This document shows, one piece after another, positions 40,301 through 54,307 of a DNA stretch of 64,000 bases. A program made the position numbers and the translations under genes. The stretch comes from Nicotiana tabacum. Lineage: Eukaryota; Streptophyta; Magnoliopsida; Solanales; Solanaceae. The notes beneath the pieces were generated by a model. It ran no database searches, was not told the DNA's origin, and saw only the letters and a list, made by a program, of their open reading frames with translations. The stretch spans positions 5,954,501-6,018,500 of the forward strand of contig NC_134084.1 in the NCBI RefSeq assembly GCF_000715075.1, written 5' to 3'. Position 1 is the stretch's first letter. Every line of letters starts with the position of its first letter.

Positions 40301-43300
40301 AGGGTTTTAAAACCCTAAACTGAACTCTTTTCCTTTAGTCAGCATTAGGGTTTTAAACAATAAACTGAACTTTTTCCTTTAGTCAGCATTAGGGTTTTAA
40401 ACCCTAAACTGAACTCTTTCCTTTAGTCAGCATTACGGTTTTAAACCCTAAACTGAATTTTTCCCTTTAGTCAGCATTAGGGTTTTAAACCCTAAACTGA
40501 ACTCTTTTCCTTTAGTCAACATTAGGGTTTTAAACCCAAAACTGAACTCTTTTCCTTTAGTCAGCATTAGGGTTTTAAACCCTAAACTGAACTCTTTTCC
40601 TTCAGTCACCATTAGGGTTTTAAACCCTAAACTGAACTTTTTTCCTCCAGTCAGCATTAGGGTTTTAAACCCTAAACTGAACTCTTTCCATTAGTCAGCA
40701 TTAGGGTTTTAAACCCTAAACTGAACTTTTCCCTTTAGTCAGTATTAGGGTTTTAAACCCTAAACTGAACTCTTTTCCTTTAGTCAGCATTAGGGTTTTA
40801 AACCCAAAACTGAACTCTTTTCCTTTAGTCAGCATTAGGGTTTTAAACCCTAAACTGAACTCTTTTCCTTCAGTCACCATTAGGGTTTTAAACCCTAAAC
40901 TGAACTCTTTTCCTTTAGTCAGCATTAGGGTTTTAAACCCTAAACTGAACTCTTTTCCTCCAGTCAGCATTAGGGTTTTAAACCCTAAACTGAACTCTTT
41001 TCCTTTAGTCAGCATTAGGGTTTTAAACCCTAAACTGAACTTTTTCCTTCAGTCAGCATTAGGGTTTTAAACCCTGAACTGAACTTTTCCTTTAGTCAGC
41101 ATTAGGGTTTTAAACCCTAAACTGAACTTTTTCCTTTAGTCAGCATTAGGGTTTTAAACCCTAAACTGAACTTTTACCGTTAGTCAGCATTAGGGTTTTA
41201 AAACCCTAAACTGAACTCTTTTCCCTTAGTCAGCATTAGGGTTATAAACCCTAAACTGAACTTTTTCCTTTAGTCAGCATTAGGGTTTTAAACCCTAAAC
41301 TGAACTCTTTCCATTAGTCAGCATTAGGGTTTTAAACCCTAAACTGAACTTTTCCCTTTAGTCAGTATTAGGGTTTTAAACCCTAAACTGAACTCTTTTC
41401 CTTTAGTCAGCATTAGGGTTTTAAACCCAAAACTGAACTCTTTTCCTTTAGTCAGCATTAGGGTTTTAAACCCTAAACTGAACTCTTTTCCTTCAGTCAC
41501 CATTAGGGTTTTAAACCCTAAACTGAACTCTTTTCCTCCAGTCAGAATTAGGGTTTTAAACCCTAAACTGAACTTTTTTCATTTAGTCAGCATTAGGGTT
41601 TTAAACCCTAAACTGAACTTTTCCTTCAGTCAGCATTAGGGTTTTAAACCCTGAACTAAACTTTTCCTTTAGTCAGCATTAGGGTTTTAAACACTAAACT
41701 GAACTTTTTCCTTTAGTCAGCATTAGGGTTTTAAACCCAAAACTGAACTTTTTCCTTTAGTCAAGCATTAGGGTTTTAAACCCTAAACTGAACTCTTTTC
41801 CTTTAGTCAGCATTAGGGTTTTAAACCCAAAACTGAACTCTTTTCCTTTAGTTAGCATTAGGGTTTTAAACCCTAAACTGAACTTTTTTCCTTTAGTCAG
41901 CATTAGGGTTTTAAACCCAAAACTAAACTTTTTCCTTTAGTCAGCATTAGAGTTTTACACCCTAAACTGAACTCTTTTCCTCCAGTCAGCATTAGGGTTT
42001 TAAACCCTAAACTGAACTCTTTTCCTTTAATCAGCACTAGGGTTTTAAACCCTGAACAGAACTTTTCCTTTAGTCAGCATTAGGGTTTTAAACCCAAAAC
42101 TGAACTTTTTCCTTTAGTCAGCATTAGGGTTTTAAACCCTAAACTGAACTTTTACCTTTAGTCAGCATTAGGGTTTTAAAACCCTAAACTGAACTCTTTT
42201 CCTTTAGTCAGCATTAGGGTTTTAAACAATAAACTGAACTTTTTCCTTTAGTCAGCATTAGGGTTTTAAACCCTAAACTGAACTCTTTCCTTTAGTCAGC
42301 ATTACGGTTTTAAACCCTAAACTGAATTTTTCCCTTTAGTCAGCATTAGGGTTTTAAACCCTAAACTGAACTCTTTTCCTTTAGTCAACATTAGGGTTTT
42401 AAACCCAAAACTGAACTCTTTTCCTTTAGTCAGCATTAGGGTTTTAAACCCTAAACTGAACTCTTTTCCTTCAGTCACCATTAGGGTTTTAAACCCTAAA
42501 CTGAACTTTTTTCCTCCAGTCAGCATTAGGGTTTTAAACCCTAAACTGAACTCTTTCCATTAGTCAGTATTAGGGTTTTAAACCCTAAACTGAACTTTTC
42601 CCTTTAGTCAGTATTAGGGTTTTAAACCCTAAACTGAACTCTTTTCCTTTAGTCAGCATTAGGGTTTTAAACCCAAAACTGAACTCTTTTCCTTTAGTCA
42701 GCATTAGGGTTTTAAACCCTAAACTGAACTCTTTTCCTTCAGTCACCATTAGGGTTTTAAACCCTAAACTGAACTCTTTTCCTCCAGTCAGCATTAGGGT
42801 TTTAAACCCTAAACTGAACTCTTTTCCTTTAGTCAGCATTAGGGTTTTAAACCCTAAACTGAACTTTTCCTTCAGTCAGCATTAGGGTTTTAAACCCTGA
42901 ACTGAATTTTTCCTTTAGTCAGCATTAGGGTTTTAAACCCTAAACTGAACTTTTTCCTTTAGTCAGCATTAGGGTTTTAAACCCTAAACTTAACTTTTAC
43001 CGTTAGTCAGCATTAGGGTTTTAAAACCCTAAACTGAACTCTTTTCCCTTAGTCAGCATTAGGGTTATAAACCCTAAACTGAACTTTTTCCTTTAGTCAG
43101 CATTAGGGTTTTAAACCCTAAACTGAACTCTTTCCATTAGTCAGCATTAGGGTTTTAAACCCTAAACTGAACTTTTCCCTTTAGTCAGTATTAGGGTTTT
43201 AAACCCTAAACTGAACTCTTTTCCTTTAGTCAGCATTAGGGTTTTAAACCCAAAACTGAACTCTTTTCCTTTAGTCAGCATTAGGGTTTTAAACCCTAAA

Positions 43301-44560
43301 CTGAACTCTTTTCCTTCAGTCACCATTAGGGTTTTAAACCCTAAACTGAACTCTTTTCCTCCAGTCAGCATTAGGGTTTTAAACCCTAAACTGAACTCTT
43401 TTCCTTTAGTCAGCATTAGGGTTTTAAACCCTAAACTGAACTTTTCCTTCAGTCAGCATTAGGGTTTTAAACCCTGAACTAAACTTTTCCTTTAGTCAGC
43501 ATTAGGGTTTTAAACCCTAAACTGAACTTTTTCCTTTAGTCAGCATTAGGGTTTTAAACCCTAAACTGAACTTTTTCCTTTAGTCAGCATTAGGGTTTTA
43601 AACCCAAAACTGAACTCTTTTCCTTTAGTTAGCATTAGGGTTTTAAACCCTAAACTGAATTTTTTCCTTTAGTCAGCATTAGGGTTTTAAACCCAAAACT
43701 AAACTTTTTCCTTTAGTCAGCATTAGGGTTTTAAACCCTAAACTGAACTCTTTTCCTCCAGTCAGCATTAGGGTTTTAAACCCTAAACTGAACTCTTTTC
43801 CTTTAATCAGCATTAGGGTTTTAAACCCTGAACTGAACTTTTCCTTTAGTCAGCATTAGGGTTTTAAACCCTAAACTGAACTTTTTCCTTTAGTCAGCAT
43901 TAGGGTTTTAAACCCTAAACTGAACTTTTACCTTTAGTCAGCATTAGGGTTTTAAAACCCTAAACTAAACTCTTTTCCTTTAGTCAGCATTAGGGTTTTA
44001 AACCCTAAACTGAACTTTTTCCTTTAATCAACATTAGGGTTTTAAACCCTAAACTGCACTTTTCCCTTTAGTCAGCATTAGGGTTTTAAACCCTAAACTG
44101 AACTCTTTTCCTTTAGTCAGCATTAGGGTTTTAAACCCAAAACTGAACTCTTTTCCTTAAGTCAGCATTAGGGTTTTAAACCCTAAACTGAACTCTTTTC
44201 CTCCAGTCACCATTAGGGTTTTAAACCCTAAACTGAACTCTTTTCCTCCAGTCAGCATTAGGGTTTTAAACCCTAAACTGAACTCTTTTCCTCCAGTCAG
44301 CATTAGGGTTTTAAACCCTAAACTGAACTCTTTTCCTTTAGTCAGCATTAGGGTTTTAAACCCTGAACTAAACTTTTCCTTTAGTCAGCATTAGGGTTTT
44401 AAACCCTAAACTGAACTTTTTCCTTTAGTCAGCATTAGGGTTTTAAACCCTAAACTGAACTTTTTCCTTTAGTCAGCATTAGGGTTTTAAACCCAAAACT
44501 GAACTCTTTTCCTTTAGTTAGCATTAGGGTTTTAAACCCGAAACTGAACTTTTTCCTTTA
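37311..44560. repeat. Left satellite domain with 1.8-2.0 kb higher-order repeats
   Basis: The rare unit containing TTTTACCGTTAGTCAG, followed by units with TTTTAAAACCC and TTATAAACCC, occurs at 37,311, 39,309, 41,177 and 43,000: offsets 1,998, 1,868 and 1,823 bp. Another landmark, TCAGAATTAGGG followed by TTTTTTCATTTAG, occurs at 37,676, 39,674 and 41,542, offsets 1,998 and 1,868. The order of variant units between landmarks is preserved, so whole blocks of about 41-45 units were duplicated in tandem. Confidence 0.85.
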
Positions 44561-44569
44561 GTCAGCATT

Positions 44570-45560
44570 AGGGTTTTAAACCCAAAACTGAACTTTTTCC
44601 TTTAGTCAGCATTAGGGTTTTAAACCCTAAACTGAACTTTTTTCCTCCAGTCAGCATTAGGGTTTTAAACCCTATACTGAACTCTTTTACTTTAGTCAGC
44701 ATTAGGGTTTTATACCCTGAACTGAACTTTTCCTTCAGTCAGCATTAGGGTTTTAAACCCTAAACTGAACTCTTTTCCTTTAGTCAGCATTAGGGTTTTA
44801 AACTTTAAACTGAACTCTTTTCCTTTAGTTAGCATTAGGGTTTTAAACCATAAACTGAACTTTTACCTTTAGTCAGCATTAGGGTTTTAAACCCTAAACT
44901 GAACTCTATCCTTTAGTCAGCATTAGGGTTTTAAACCCCAAACTGAACTTTTCCTTTAGTCAGCATTAGGGTTTTAAACCCTGAACTGAACTTTTCCTTT
45001 AGTCAGCATTAGGGTTTTAAACCTAAACTGAACTCTTTCCTTTAGTCAGCATTAGGGTTTTAAACCCTAAACTGAACTTTTTCCTTTAGTCAGCATTAGG
45101 GTTTTAAACCCAAAACTGAACTTTTTCCTTTAGTCAGCATTAGGGTTTTAAACCCTAAACTGAACTTTTTTCCTCCAGTCAGCATTAGGGTTTTAAACCC
45201 TATACTGAACTCTTTTACTTTAGTCAGCATTAGGGTTTTATACCCTGAACTGAACTTTTCCTTCAGTCAGCATTAGGGTTTTAAACCCTAAACTGAACTC
45301 TTTTCCTTTAGTCAGCATTAGGGTTTTAAACTTTAAACTGAACTCTTTTCCTTTAGTTAGCATTAGGGTTTTAAACCATAAACTGAACTTTTACCTTTAG
45401 TCAGCATTAGGGTTTTAAACCCTAAACTGAACTCTTTCCTTTAGTCAGCATTAGGGTTTTAAACCCCAAACTGAACTTTTCCTTTAGTCAGCATTAGGGT
45501 TTTAAACCCTGAACTGAACTTTTCCTTTAGTCAGCATTAGGGTTTTAAACCTAAACTGAA
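44570..45560. repeat. 528-bp tandem duplication within the satellite
   Basis: The variant pair CCCTATACTGAACTCTTTTAC and GGGTTTTATACCC occurs at 44,705 (GGG position) and again at 45,233, 528 bp apart, in the same order with the same following variants (AACTTTAAACTG, AACCATAAACTG). Confidence 0.75.
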
Positions 45561-45566
45561 CTTTTA

Positions 45567-48500
45567 CCGTTAGTCAGGATTAGGGTTTTAAAACCCTAAA
45601 CTGAACTCTTTTCCCTTAGTCAGCATTAGGGTTATAAACCCTAAACTGAACTTTTTCCTTTAGTCAGCATTAGGGTTTTAAACCCTAAACTGAACTCTTT
45701 CCATTAGTCAGCATTAGGGTTTTAAACCCTAAACTGAACTTTTACCTTTAGTCAGTATTAGGGTTTAAAACCCTAAACTGAACTCTTTTCCTTTAGTCAG
45801 CATTAGGGTTTTAAACCCAAAACTGAACTCTTTTCTTTTAGTCAGCATAAGGGTTTTAAACCCTAAACTGAACTCTTTTCCTTCAGTCACCATTAGGGTT
45901 TTAAACCCTAAACTGAACTCTTTTCCTCCAGTCAGCATTAGGGTTTTAAACCTTAAACTGAACTCTTTTCCTCCAGTCAGCATTAGGGTTTTAAACCCTA
46001 AACTGAACTCTTTTCCTCCAGTCAGCATTAGGGTTTTAAAACCTAAACTAAACTTTTCCTTCAGTCAGCATTAGGGTTTTAAACCCTGAACTAAACTTTT
46101 ACTTTAGTCAGCATTAGGGTTTTAAACCCTAAACTAAACTTTTTCCTTTAGTTAGCATTAGGGTTTTAAACCCTAAACTGAACTTTTTCCTTTAGTCAGC
46201 ATTAGGGTTTTAAACCCAAAACTAAACTCTTTTCCTTTAGTTAGCATTAGGGTTTTAAACCCTAAACTGAACTTTTTCCTTTAGTCAGCATTAGGGTTTT
46301 AAACCCAAAACTGAACTTTTTCCTTTAGTCAGCATAAGGGTTTTAAACCCTAAACTGAACTTTTTTCCTCCAGTCAGCATTAGGGTTTTAAACCCTATAC
46401 TGAACTCTTTTACTTTAGTCAGCATTAGGGTTTTAAACCCTAAACTGAACTTTTCCTTCAGTCAGCATTAGGGTTTTAAACCCTGAACTGAACTTTTCCT
46501 TTAGTCAGCATTAGGGTTTTAAACCCTAAACTGAAATCTTTTCCTTTAGTCAGCATTAGGGTTTTAAACCCTAAACTGAACTCTTTTCCTTTAGTTAGAA
46601 TTAGGGTTTTAAACCATAAACTGAACTTTTACCTTTAGTTAGCATTAGGGTTTTAAACCCTAAACTGAACTCTTTCCTTTAGTCAGCATTAGGGTTTTAA
46701 ACCCTAAACTGAACTTTTCTTTTAGTCAGCATTAGGGTTTTAAACCCTAAACTGAACTTTCCTTTAGTCAGCATTAGGGTTTTAAACCCTAAACTGAACT
46801 TTACCTTTAGTCATCATTAGGGTTTTAAACCCTAAACTGAACTCTTTCAATTCAGTCAGCATTAGGGTTTTAAACCCTAAACTGAACTCTTTTCCTTCAG
46901 TCAGCATTAGGGTTTTAAACCCTAAACTGAACTCTTTTCCTTTAGTCACCATTAGGGTATTAAACCCTAAACTTAACTCTTTTCCTCCAGTCAGCATAAG
47001 GGTTTTAAACCCTAAACTGAACTTTTCCTTCAGTCAGCATTAGGGTTTTAAACCCTGAACTGAACTTTTTCCTTTAGTCACCATTAGGGTTTTTAACCCT
47101 AAACTGAACTTTTTTCCTTTAGTCAGCATTAGGGTTTTAAACCCTAAACTGAACTCTTTTCCTTTAGTTAGTATTAGGATTTTAAACCCTAAACTGAACT
47201 TTTTCCTTTAGTCAGCATTAGGGTTTTAAACCCTAAACTGAACTCTTTCCTTTAGTCAGCATTAGGGTTTTAAACCCTAAACTGAACTTTTCCTTTAGTC
47301 AGCATTAGGGTTTTAAACCCTAAACTGAACTTTTCCTTTAGTCAGCATTAGGGTTTTAAACCCTAAACTGAACTTTTCCTTTAGTCATCATTAGGGTTTT
47401 AAACCCTAAACTGAACCCTTTCCATTCAGTCAGCATTAGGGTTTTAAACCCTAAACTGAACTTTTCCTTTAGTCAGCATTAGGGTTTTAAACCATAAACT
47501 GAACTTTTTCTTTTAGTCAGCATTAGGGTTTTAAACCCTAAACTGAACTCTTTTCCTTCAGTCAGCATTAGGGTTTTAAACCCTAAACTGAACTCTTTTC
47601 CTTTAGTCACCATTAGGGTTTTAAACCCTAAACTGAACTCTTTTCCTCCAGTCAGCATTAGGGTTTTAAACCCTAAACTGAACTCTTTTCCTTTAGTCAG
47701 CATTAGGATTTTAAACCCTAAACTGAACTTTTCCTTCAGTCAACATTAGGGTTTTAAACGCTGAACTGAACTTTTCCTTTAGTCAGCATTAGGGTTTTAA
47801 ACCCTAAACTGAACTTTTTCCTTTAATCAACATTAGGGTTTTAAACCCTAAACTGAACTTTTTCCTTTAGTCAGCATTAGGGTTTTAAACCCTAAACTGA
47901 ACTTTTTTCATTTAGTTAGCATTAGGGTTTTAAACCATAAACTGAACTTTTACCTTTAGTCAGCATTAGGGTTTTAAACCCTAAACTGAACTCTTTCCTT
48001 TAGTCAGCATTAGGGTTTTAAACCCTAAACTGAACTTTTTCTTTAGTCAACATTAGGGTTTTAAACCCTAAACTGAACTTTTCCTTTAGTCAGCATTAGG
48101 GTTTTAAACCCTAAACTGAACTTTTTCTTTAGTCAGCATTAGGGTTTTAAACCCTAAACTGAACTTTACCTTTAGTCATCATTAGGGTTTTAAACCCTTA
48201 ACTGAACTATTTCCATTCAGTCAGCATTAGGGTTTTAAACTCTAAACTGGGTTTTAAACTCTAAACTGAACTTTTCCTTTACTTTTCCTTTAGTCAGCAT
48301 TAGGGTTTTAAACCCTAAACTAAACTCTTTTCCTTCAGTCAGCATTAGGGTTTTAAACCCTAAACTGAACTCTTTTCCTTTAGTCACCATTAGGGTTTTA
48401 AACCCTAAACTGAACTCTTTTCCTCCAGTCAACATTAGGGTTTTAAACCCTAAACTGAACTTTTCCTTAAGTCAGCATTAGGGTTTTAAACCCTGAACTG

Positions 48501-49650
48501 AACTTTTTCCTTTAGTCACCGTTAGGGTTTTAAACCCTAAACTGAACTTTTTTCCTTTAGTCACCGTTAGGGTTTTAAACCCTAAACTGAACTCTTTTCC
48601 TTTAGTGCATTAGGATTTTAAACCCTAAACTGAACTTTTTCCTTTAGTCAGCATTAGGGTTTTAAACCCCAAACTGAACTCTTTCCTTTAGTCAGCATTA
48701 GGGTTTTAAACCCTAAACTGAACTTTTCCTTTAGTCAGCATTAGGGTTTTAAACCCTAAACTGAACTTTTCCTTTAGTCAACATTAGGGTTTTAAACCCT
48801 AAACTGAACTTTTCCTTTAGTCAGTATTAGGGTTTTAAACCCTAAACTGAACTTTTCCTTTAGTCATCATTAGGGTTTTAAACCCTAAACTGAACCCTTT
48901 CCATTCAGTCAGCATTAGGGTTAAAAACCCTAAACTGAACTTTTCCTTTAGTTAGCATTAGGGTTCTAAACCCTAAACTGAACTTTTCCTTTAGTTAGCA
49001 TTAGGGTTTTAAACCCTAAACTGAACTCTTTTCCTTTAGTCACCATTAGGGTTTTAAACCCTAAACTGAACTCTTTTCCTCCAGTCAGCATTAGGGTTTT
49101 AAACCCTAAACTGAACTCTTTTCCTTTAGTCACCATTAGGGTTTTAAACCCTAAACTGAACTTTTCCTTCAGTCACCATTAGGGTTTTAAACCCTGAACT
49201 GAACTTTTCCTTTAGTCAGCACTAGGGTTTTAAACCCTAAACTGAACTTTTCCCTTTAGTCAGCATTAGGGTTTTAAACCCTAAACAGAACTTTTTCCTT
49301 TAGTCATCATTAGGGTTTTAAACCCTAAACTGAACTTTTTCCTTTAGTTAGCATTAGGATTTTAAACCCTAAACTGAACTTTTTCCTTTAGTCAGCATTA
49401 GGGTTTTAAACCCTAAACTGAACTCTTTCCTTTAGTCAGCATTAGGGTTTTAAACCCTAAACTGAACTTTTCCTTTAGTCAGCTTTAGGGTTTTAAACCC
49501 TAAACTGAACTTTTTCTTTAGTTAACATTAGGGTTTTAAACCCTAAACTGAACTTTTCCTTTAGTCATCATTAGGGTTTTAAACCCTAAACTGAACTTTT
49601 CCTTTAGTCATCATTAGGGTTTTAAACCCTAAATTGAACCCTTTCCATTC
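45567..49650. repeat. Right-domain satellite segment, copy S1
   Basis: This source-like copy recurs downstream: 45,567 matches 54,308 (offset 8,741), 47,479 matches 56,178 (8,699) and 49,631 matches 58,244 (8,613). The offset changes by 42-43 and 86 bp, meaning one and two unit gains or losses. It includes the distinctive TTTTAAACTCTAAACTGGG unit at 48,235. Confidence 0.8.
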
Positions 49651-52600
49651 AGTCAGCATTAGGGTTTTAAACCCTAAACTGAACTCTTTTCCTTCAGTCA
49701 GCATTAGGGTTTTAAACCCTAAACTGAACTCTTTTTCTTTAGTCACCATTAGGGTTTTAAAACCTAAACTGAACTCTTTTCCTTCAGTCAACATTAGGGT
49801 TTTAAACCCTAAACTGAACTTTTCCTTCAGTCAGCATTAGGGTTTTAAACCCTAAACTGAACTCTTTTCCTCCAGTCAGCATTAGGGTTTTAAACCCTAA
49901 ACTGAACTTTTTTCCTTTAGTCAGCATTAGGGTTTTAAACCCTAAACTGAACTCTTTTCCTTTAGTGCATTAGGGTTTTAAACCCTGAACTAAACTTTTC
50001 CTTTAGTCAGTACTAGGGTTTTAAACCCTAAACTGAACTTTTTCCTTTAGTCAGCATTAGGGTTTTAAACCCTAAACTGAACTCTTTCCTTTAGTCAACA
50101 TTAGGGTTTTAAACCCTAAACTGAACTTTTCCTTTAGTCAGCATTAGGGTTTTAAACCCTAAACTGAACTCTTTCCTTTAGTCAGCATTAGGGTTTTAAA
50201 CCCTAAACTGAACTTTTCCTTTAGTGAGCATTAGGGTTTTAAACCCTAAACTGAACTTTTCCTTTAGTCAACATTAGGGTTTTAAACCCTAAACTGAACT
50301 TTTCCTTCAGTCAGCATTAGGGTTTTAAACCCTGAACTAAACTTTTCCTTTAGTTAGCATTAGGGTTTTAAACCCTAAACTGAACTCTTTTCCTTTAGTC
50401 AGCATTAGGGTTTTAAACCCTAAACTGAACTCTTTTCCTCCAGTCAGCATTAGGGTTTTAAACCCTAAACTGAACTCTTTTCCTTTAGTCACCATTGGGG
50501 TTTTAAACCCTAAACTGAACTTTTCCTTCAGTCACCATTAGGGTTTTAAACCCTGAACTGAACTTTTCCTTTAGTCAGCACTAGGGTTTTAAACCCTAAA
50601 CTGAACTTTTCCCTTTAGTCAGCATTAGGGTTTTAAACCCTAAACAGAACTTTTTCCTTTAGTCATCATTAGGGTTTTAAACCCTAAACTGAACTTTTTC
50701 CTTTAGTTAGCATTAGGATTTTAAACCCTAAACTGAACTTTTTCCTTTAGTCAGCATTAGGGTTTTAAACCCTAAACTGAACTCTTTCCTTTAGTCAGCA
50801 TTAGGGTTTTAGACCCTAAACTGAACTTTTCCTTTAGTCAGCTTTAGGGTTTTAAACCCTAAACTGAACTTTTTCTTTAGTCAACATTAGGGTTTTAAAC
50901 CCTAAACTGAACTTTTCCTTTAGTCATCATTAGGGTTTTAAACCCTAAACTGAACTTTTCCTTTAGTCATCATTAGGGTTTTAAACCCTAAATTGAACCC
51001 TTTCCATTCAGTCAGCATTAGGGTTTTAAACCCTAAACTGAACTTTTCCTTTAGTCAGTATTAGGGTTTTAAACCCTAAACTGAACTTTTCCTTTAGTTA
51101 GCATTAGGGTTTTAAACCCTAAACTGAACTCTTTTCCTTCAGTCAGCATTAGGGTTTTAAACCCTAAACTGAACTCTTTTCCTTTAGTCACCATTAGGGT
51201 TTTAAACCCTAAACTGAACTCTTTTCCTCCAGTCAGCATTAGGGTTTTAAACCCTAAACTGAACTCTTTTCCTTTAGTCACCATTAGGGTTTTAAACCCT
51301 AAACTGATCTTTTCCTTCAGTCACCATTAGGGTTTTAAACCCTGAACTAAACTTTTCCTTTAGTCAGTACTAGGGTTTTAAACCCTAAACTGAACTTTTT
51401 CCTTTAGTCAGCATTAGGGTTTTAAACCCTAAACTGAACTCTTTCCTTTAGTCAACATTAGGGTTTTAAACCCTAAACTGAACTTTTCCGTTAGTCAGCA
51501 TTAGGGTTTTAAACCCTAAACTGAACTCTTTCCTTTAGTCAGCATTAGGGTTTTAAACTCTAAACTGAACTTTTCCTTTAGTGAGCATTAGGGTTTTAAA
51601 CCCTAAACTGAACTTTTCCTTTAGTCAACATTAGGGTTTTAAACCCTAAACTGAACTTTTCCTTCAGTCAGCATTAGGGTTTTAAACCCTGAACTAATCT
51701 TTTCCTTTAGTCAGCATTAGGGTTTTAAACCCTAAACTGAACTTTTTCCTTTAGTCACCATTAGGGTTTTAAACCCTAAACTGAACGTTTTCCTTTAGTC
51801 AGCATTAGGGTTTTAAACCCAAAACTGAACTCTTTTCCTTTAGTTAGCATTAGGGTTTTAAACCCTAAACTGAATTTTTTCCTTTAGTCAGCATTAGGGT
51901 TTTAAACCCAAAACTAAACTTTTTCCTTTAGTCAGCATTAGGGTTTTATACCCTAAACTGAACTCTTTTCCTCCAGTCAGCATTAGGGTTTTAAACCCTA
52001 AACTGAACTCTTTTCCTTTAATCAGCATTAGGGTTTTAAACCCTGAACTGAACTTTTCCTTTAGTCAGCATTAGGGTTTTAAACCCTAAACTGAACTTTT
52101 TCCTTTAGTCAGCATTAGGGTTTTAAACCCTAAACTGAACTTTTACCTTTAGTCAGCATTAGGGTTTTAAAACCCTAAACTGAACTCTTTTCCTTTAGTC
52201 AGCATTAGGGTTTTAAACCCTAAACTGAACTTTTCCCTTTAGTCAGCATTAGGGTTTTAAACCCTAAACTGAACTCTTTTTCTTTAGTCAGCATTAGGGT
52301 TTTAAACCCAAAACTGAACTTTTTTCCTTTAGTCAGCATTAGGGTTTTAAACCCTAAACTGAACTCTTTTCCTTCAGTCACCATTAGGGTTTTAAACCCT
52401 AAACTAAACTCTTTTCCTCCAGTCAGCATTAGGGTTTTAAACCCTAAACTGAACTCTTTTCCTCCAGTCAGCATTAGGGTTTTAAACCCTAAAGTGAACT
52501 CTTTTCCTTTAGTCAGCATTAGGGTTTTAAACCCTAAACTAAACTTTTCCTTCAATCAGCATTAGGGTTTTAAACCCTAAACTAAACTTTTCCTTCAGTC

Positions 52601-54307
52601 AGCATTAGGGTTTTAAACCCTAAACTAAACTTTTCCTTGAGTCAGCATTAGGGTTTTAAACCCTAAACTGAAATCTTTTCCTTTAGTCAGCATTAGGGTT
52701 TTAAACCCTAAACTGAACTCTTTTCCTTTTGTTAGAATTAGGGTTTTAAACCATAAACTGAACTTTTACCTTTAGTCAGCATTAGGGTTTTAAACCCTAA
52801 ACTGAACTCTTTCCTTTAGTCAGCATTAGGGTTTTAAACCCTAAACTGAACTTTTCCTTTAGTCAGCATTAGGGTTTTAAACCCTAAACTGAACTTTTCC
52901 TTTAGTCAGCATTAGGGTTTTAAACCCTAAACTGAACTTTACCTTTAGTCATCATTAGGGTTTTAAACCCTAAACTGAACTTTTTCCATTCAGTCAGCAT
53001 TAGGGTTTTAAACCCTAAACTGAACTCTTTTCCTTCAGTCAGCATTAGGGTTTTAAACCCTAAACTGAACTCTTTTCCTTTAGTCACCATTAGGGTATTA
53101 AACCCTAAACTGAACTCTTTTCCTCCAGTCAGCATAAGGGTTTTAAACCCTAAACTGAACTTTTCCTTCAGTCAGCATTAGGGTTTTAAACCCTGAACTG
53201 AACTTTTTCCTTTAGTCACCATTAGGGTTTTTAACCCTAAACTGAACTTTTTTCCTTTAGTCAGCATTAGGGTTTTAAACCCTAAACTGAACTCTTTTCC
53301 TTTAGTTAGTATTAGGATTTTAAACCCTAAACTGAACTTTTTCCTTTAGTCAGCAATAGGGTTTTAAACCCTAAACTGAACTCTTTCCTTTAGTCAGCAT
53401 TAGGGTTTTAAACCCTAAACTGAACTTTTCCTTTAGTCAGCATTAGGGTTTTAAACCCTAAACTGAACTTTTCCTTTAGTCAGCATTAGGGTTTTAAACC
53501 CTAAACTGAACTTTTCCTTTAGTCATCATTAGGGTTTTAAACCCTAAACTGAACCCTTTCCATTCAGTCAGCATTAGGGTTTTAAACCCTAAACTGAACT
53601 TTTCCTTTAGTCAGCATTAGGGTTTTAAACCATAAACTGAACTTTTCCTTTTAGTCAGCATTAGGGTTTTAAACCCTAAACTGAACTCTTTTCCTTTAGT
53701 CACCATTAAGGTTTTAAACCCTAAACTGAACTCTTTTCCTCCAGTCAGCATTAGGGTTTTAAACCCTAAACTGAACTCTTTTCCTTTAGTCAGCATTAGG
53801 ATTTTAAACTCTAAACTGAACTTTTCCTTCAGTCAACATTAGGGTTTTAAACGCTGAACTGAACTTTTCCTTTAGTCAGCATTAGGGTTTTAAACCCTAA
53901 ACTGAACTTTTTCCTTTAATCAACATTAGGGTTTTAAACCCTAAACTGCACTTTTTCCTTTAGTCAGCATTAGGGTTTTAAACCCTAAACTGAACTCTTT
54001 TCCTTTAGTCAGCATTAGGGTTTTAAACTTTAAACTGAACTCTTTTCCTTTAGTTAGCATTAGGGTTTTAAACCATAAACTGAACTTTTACCTTTAGTCA
54101 GCATTAGGGTTTTAAACCCTAAACTGAACTCTTTCCTTTAGTCAGCATTAGGGTTTTAAACCCTAAACTGAACTTTTCCTTTAGTCAGCATTAGGGTTTT
54201 AAACCCTGAACTGAACTTTTCCTTTAGTCAGCATTAGGGTTTTAAACCTAAACTGAACTCTTTCCATTAGTCAGCATTAGTGTTTTAAACCCTAAACTGA
54301 ACTTTTA

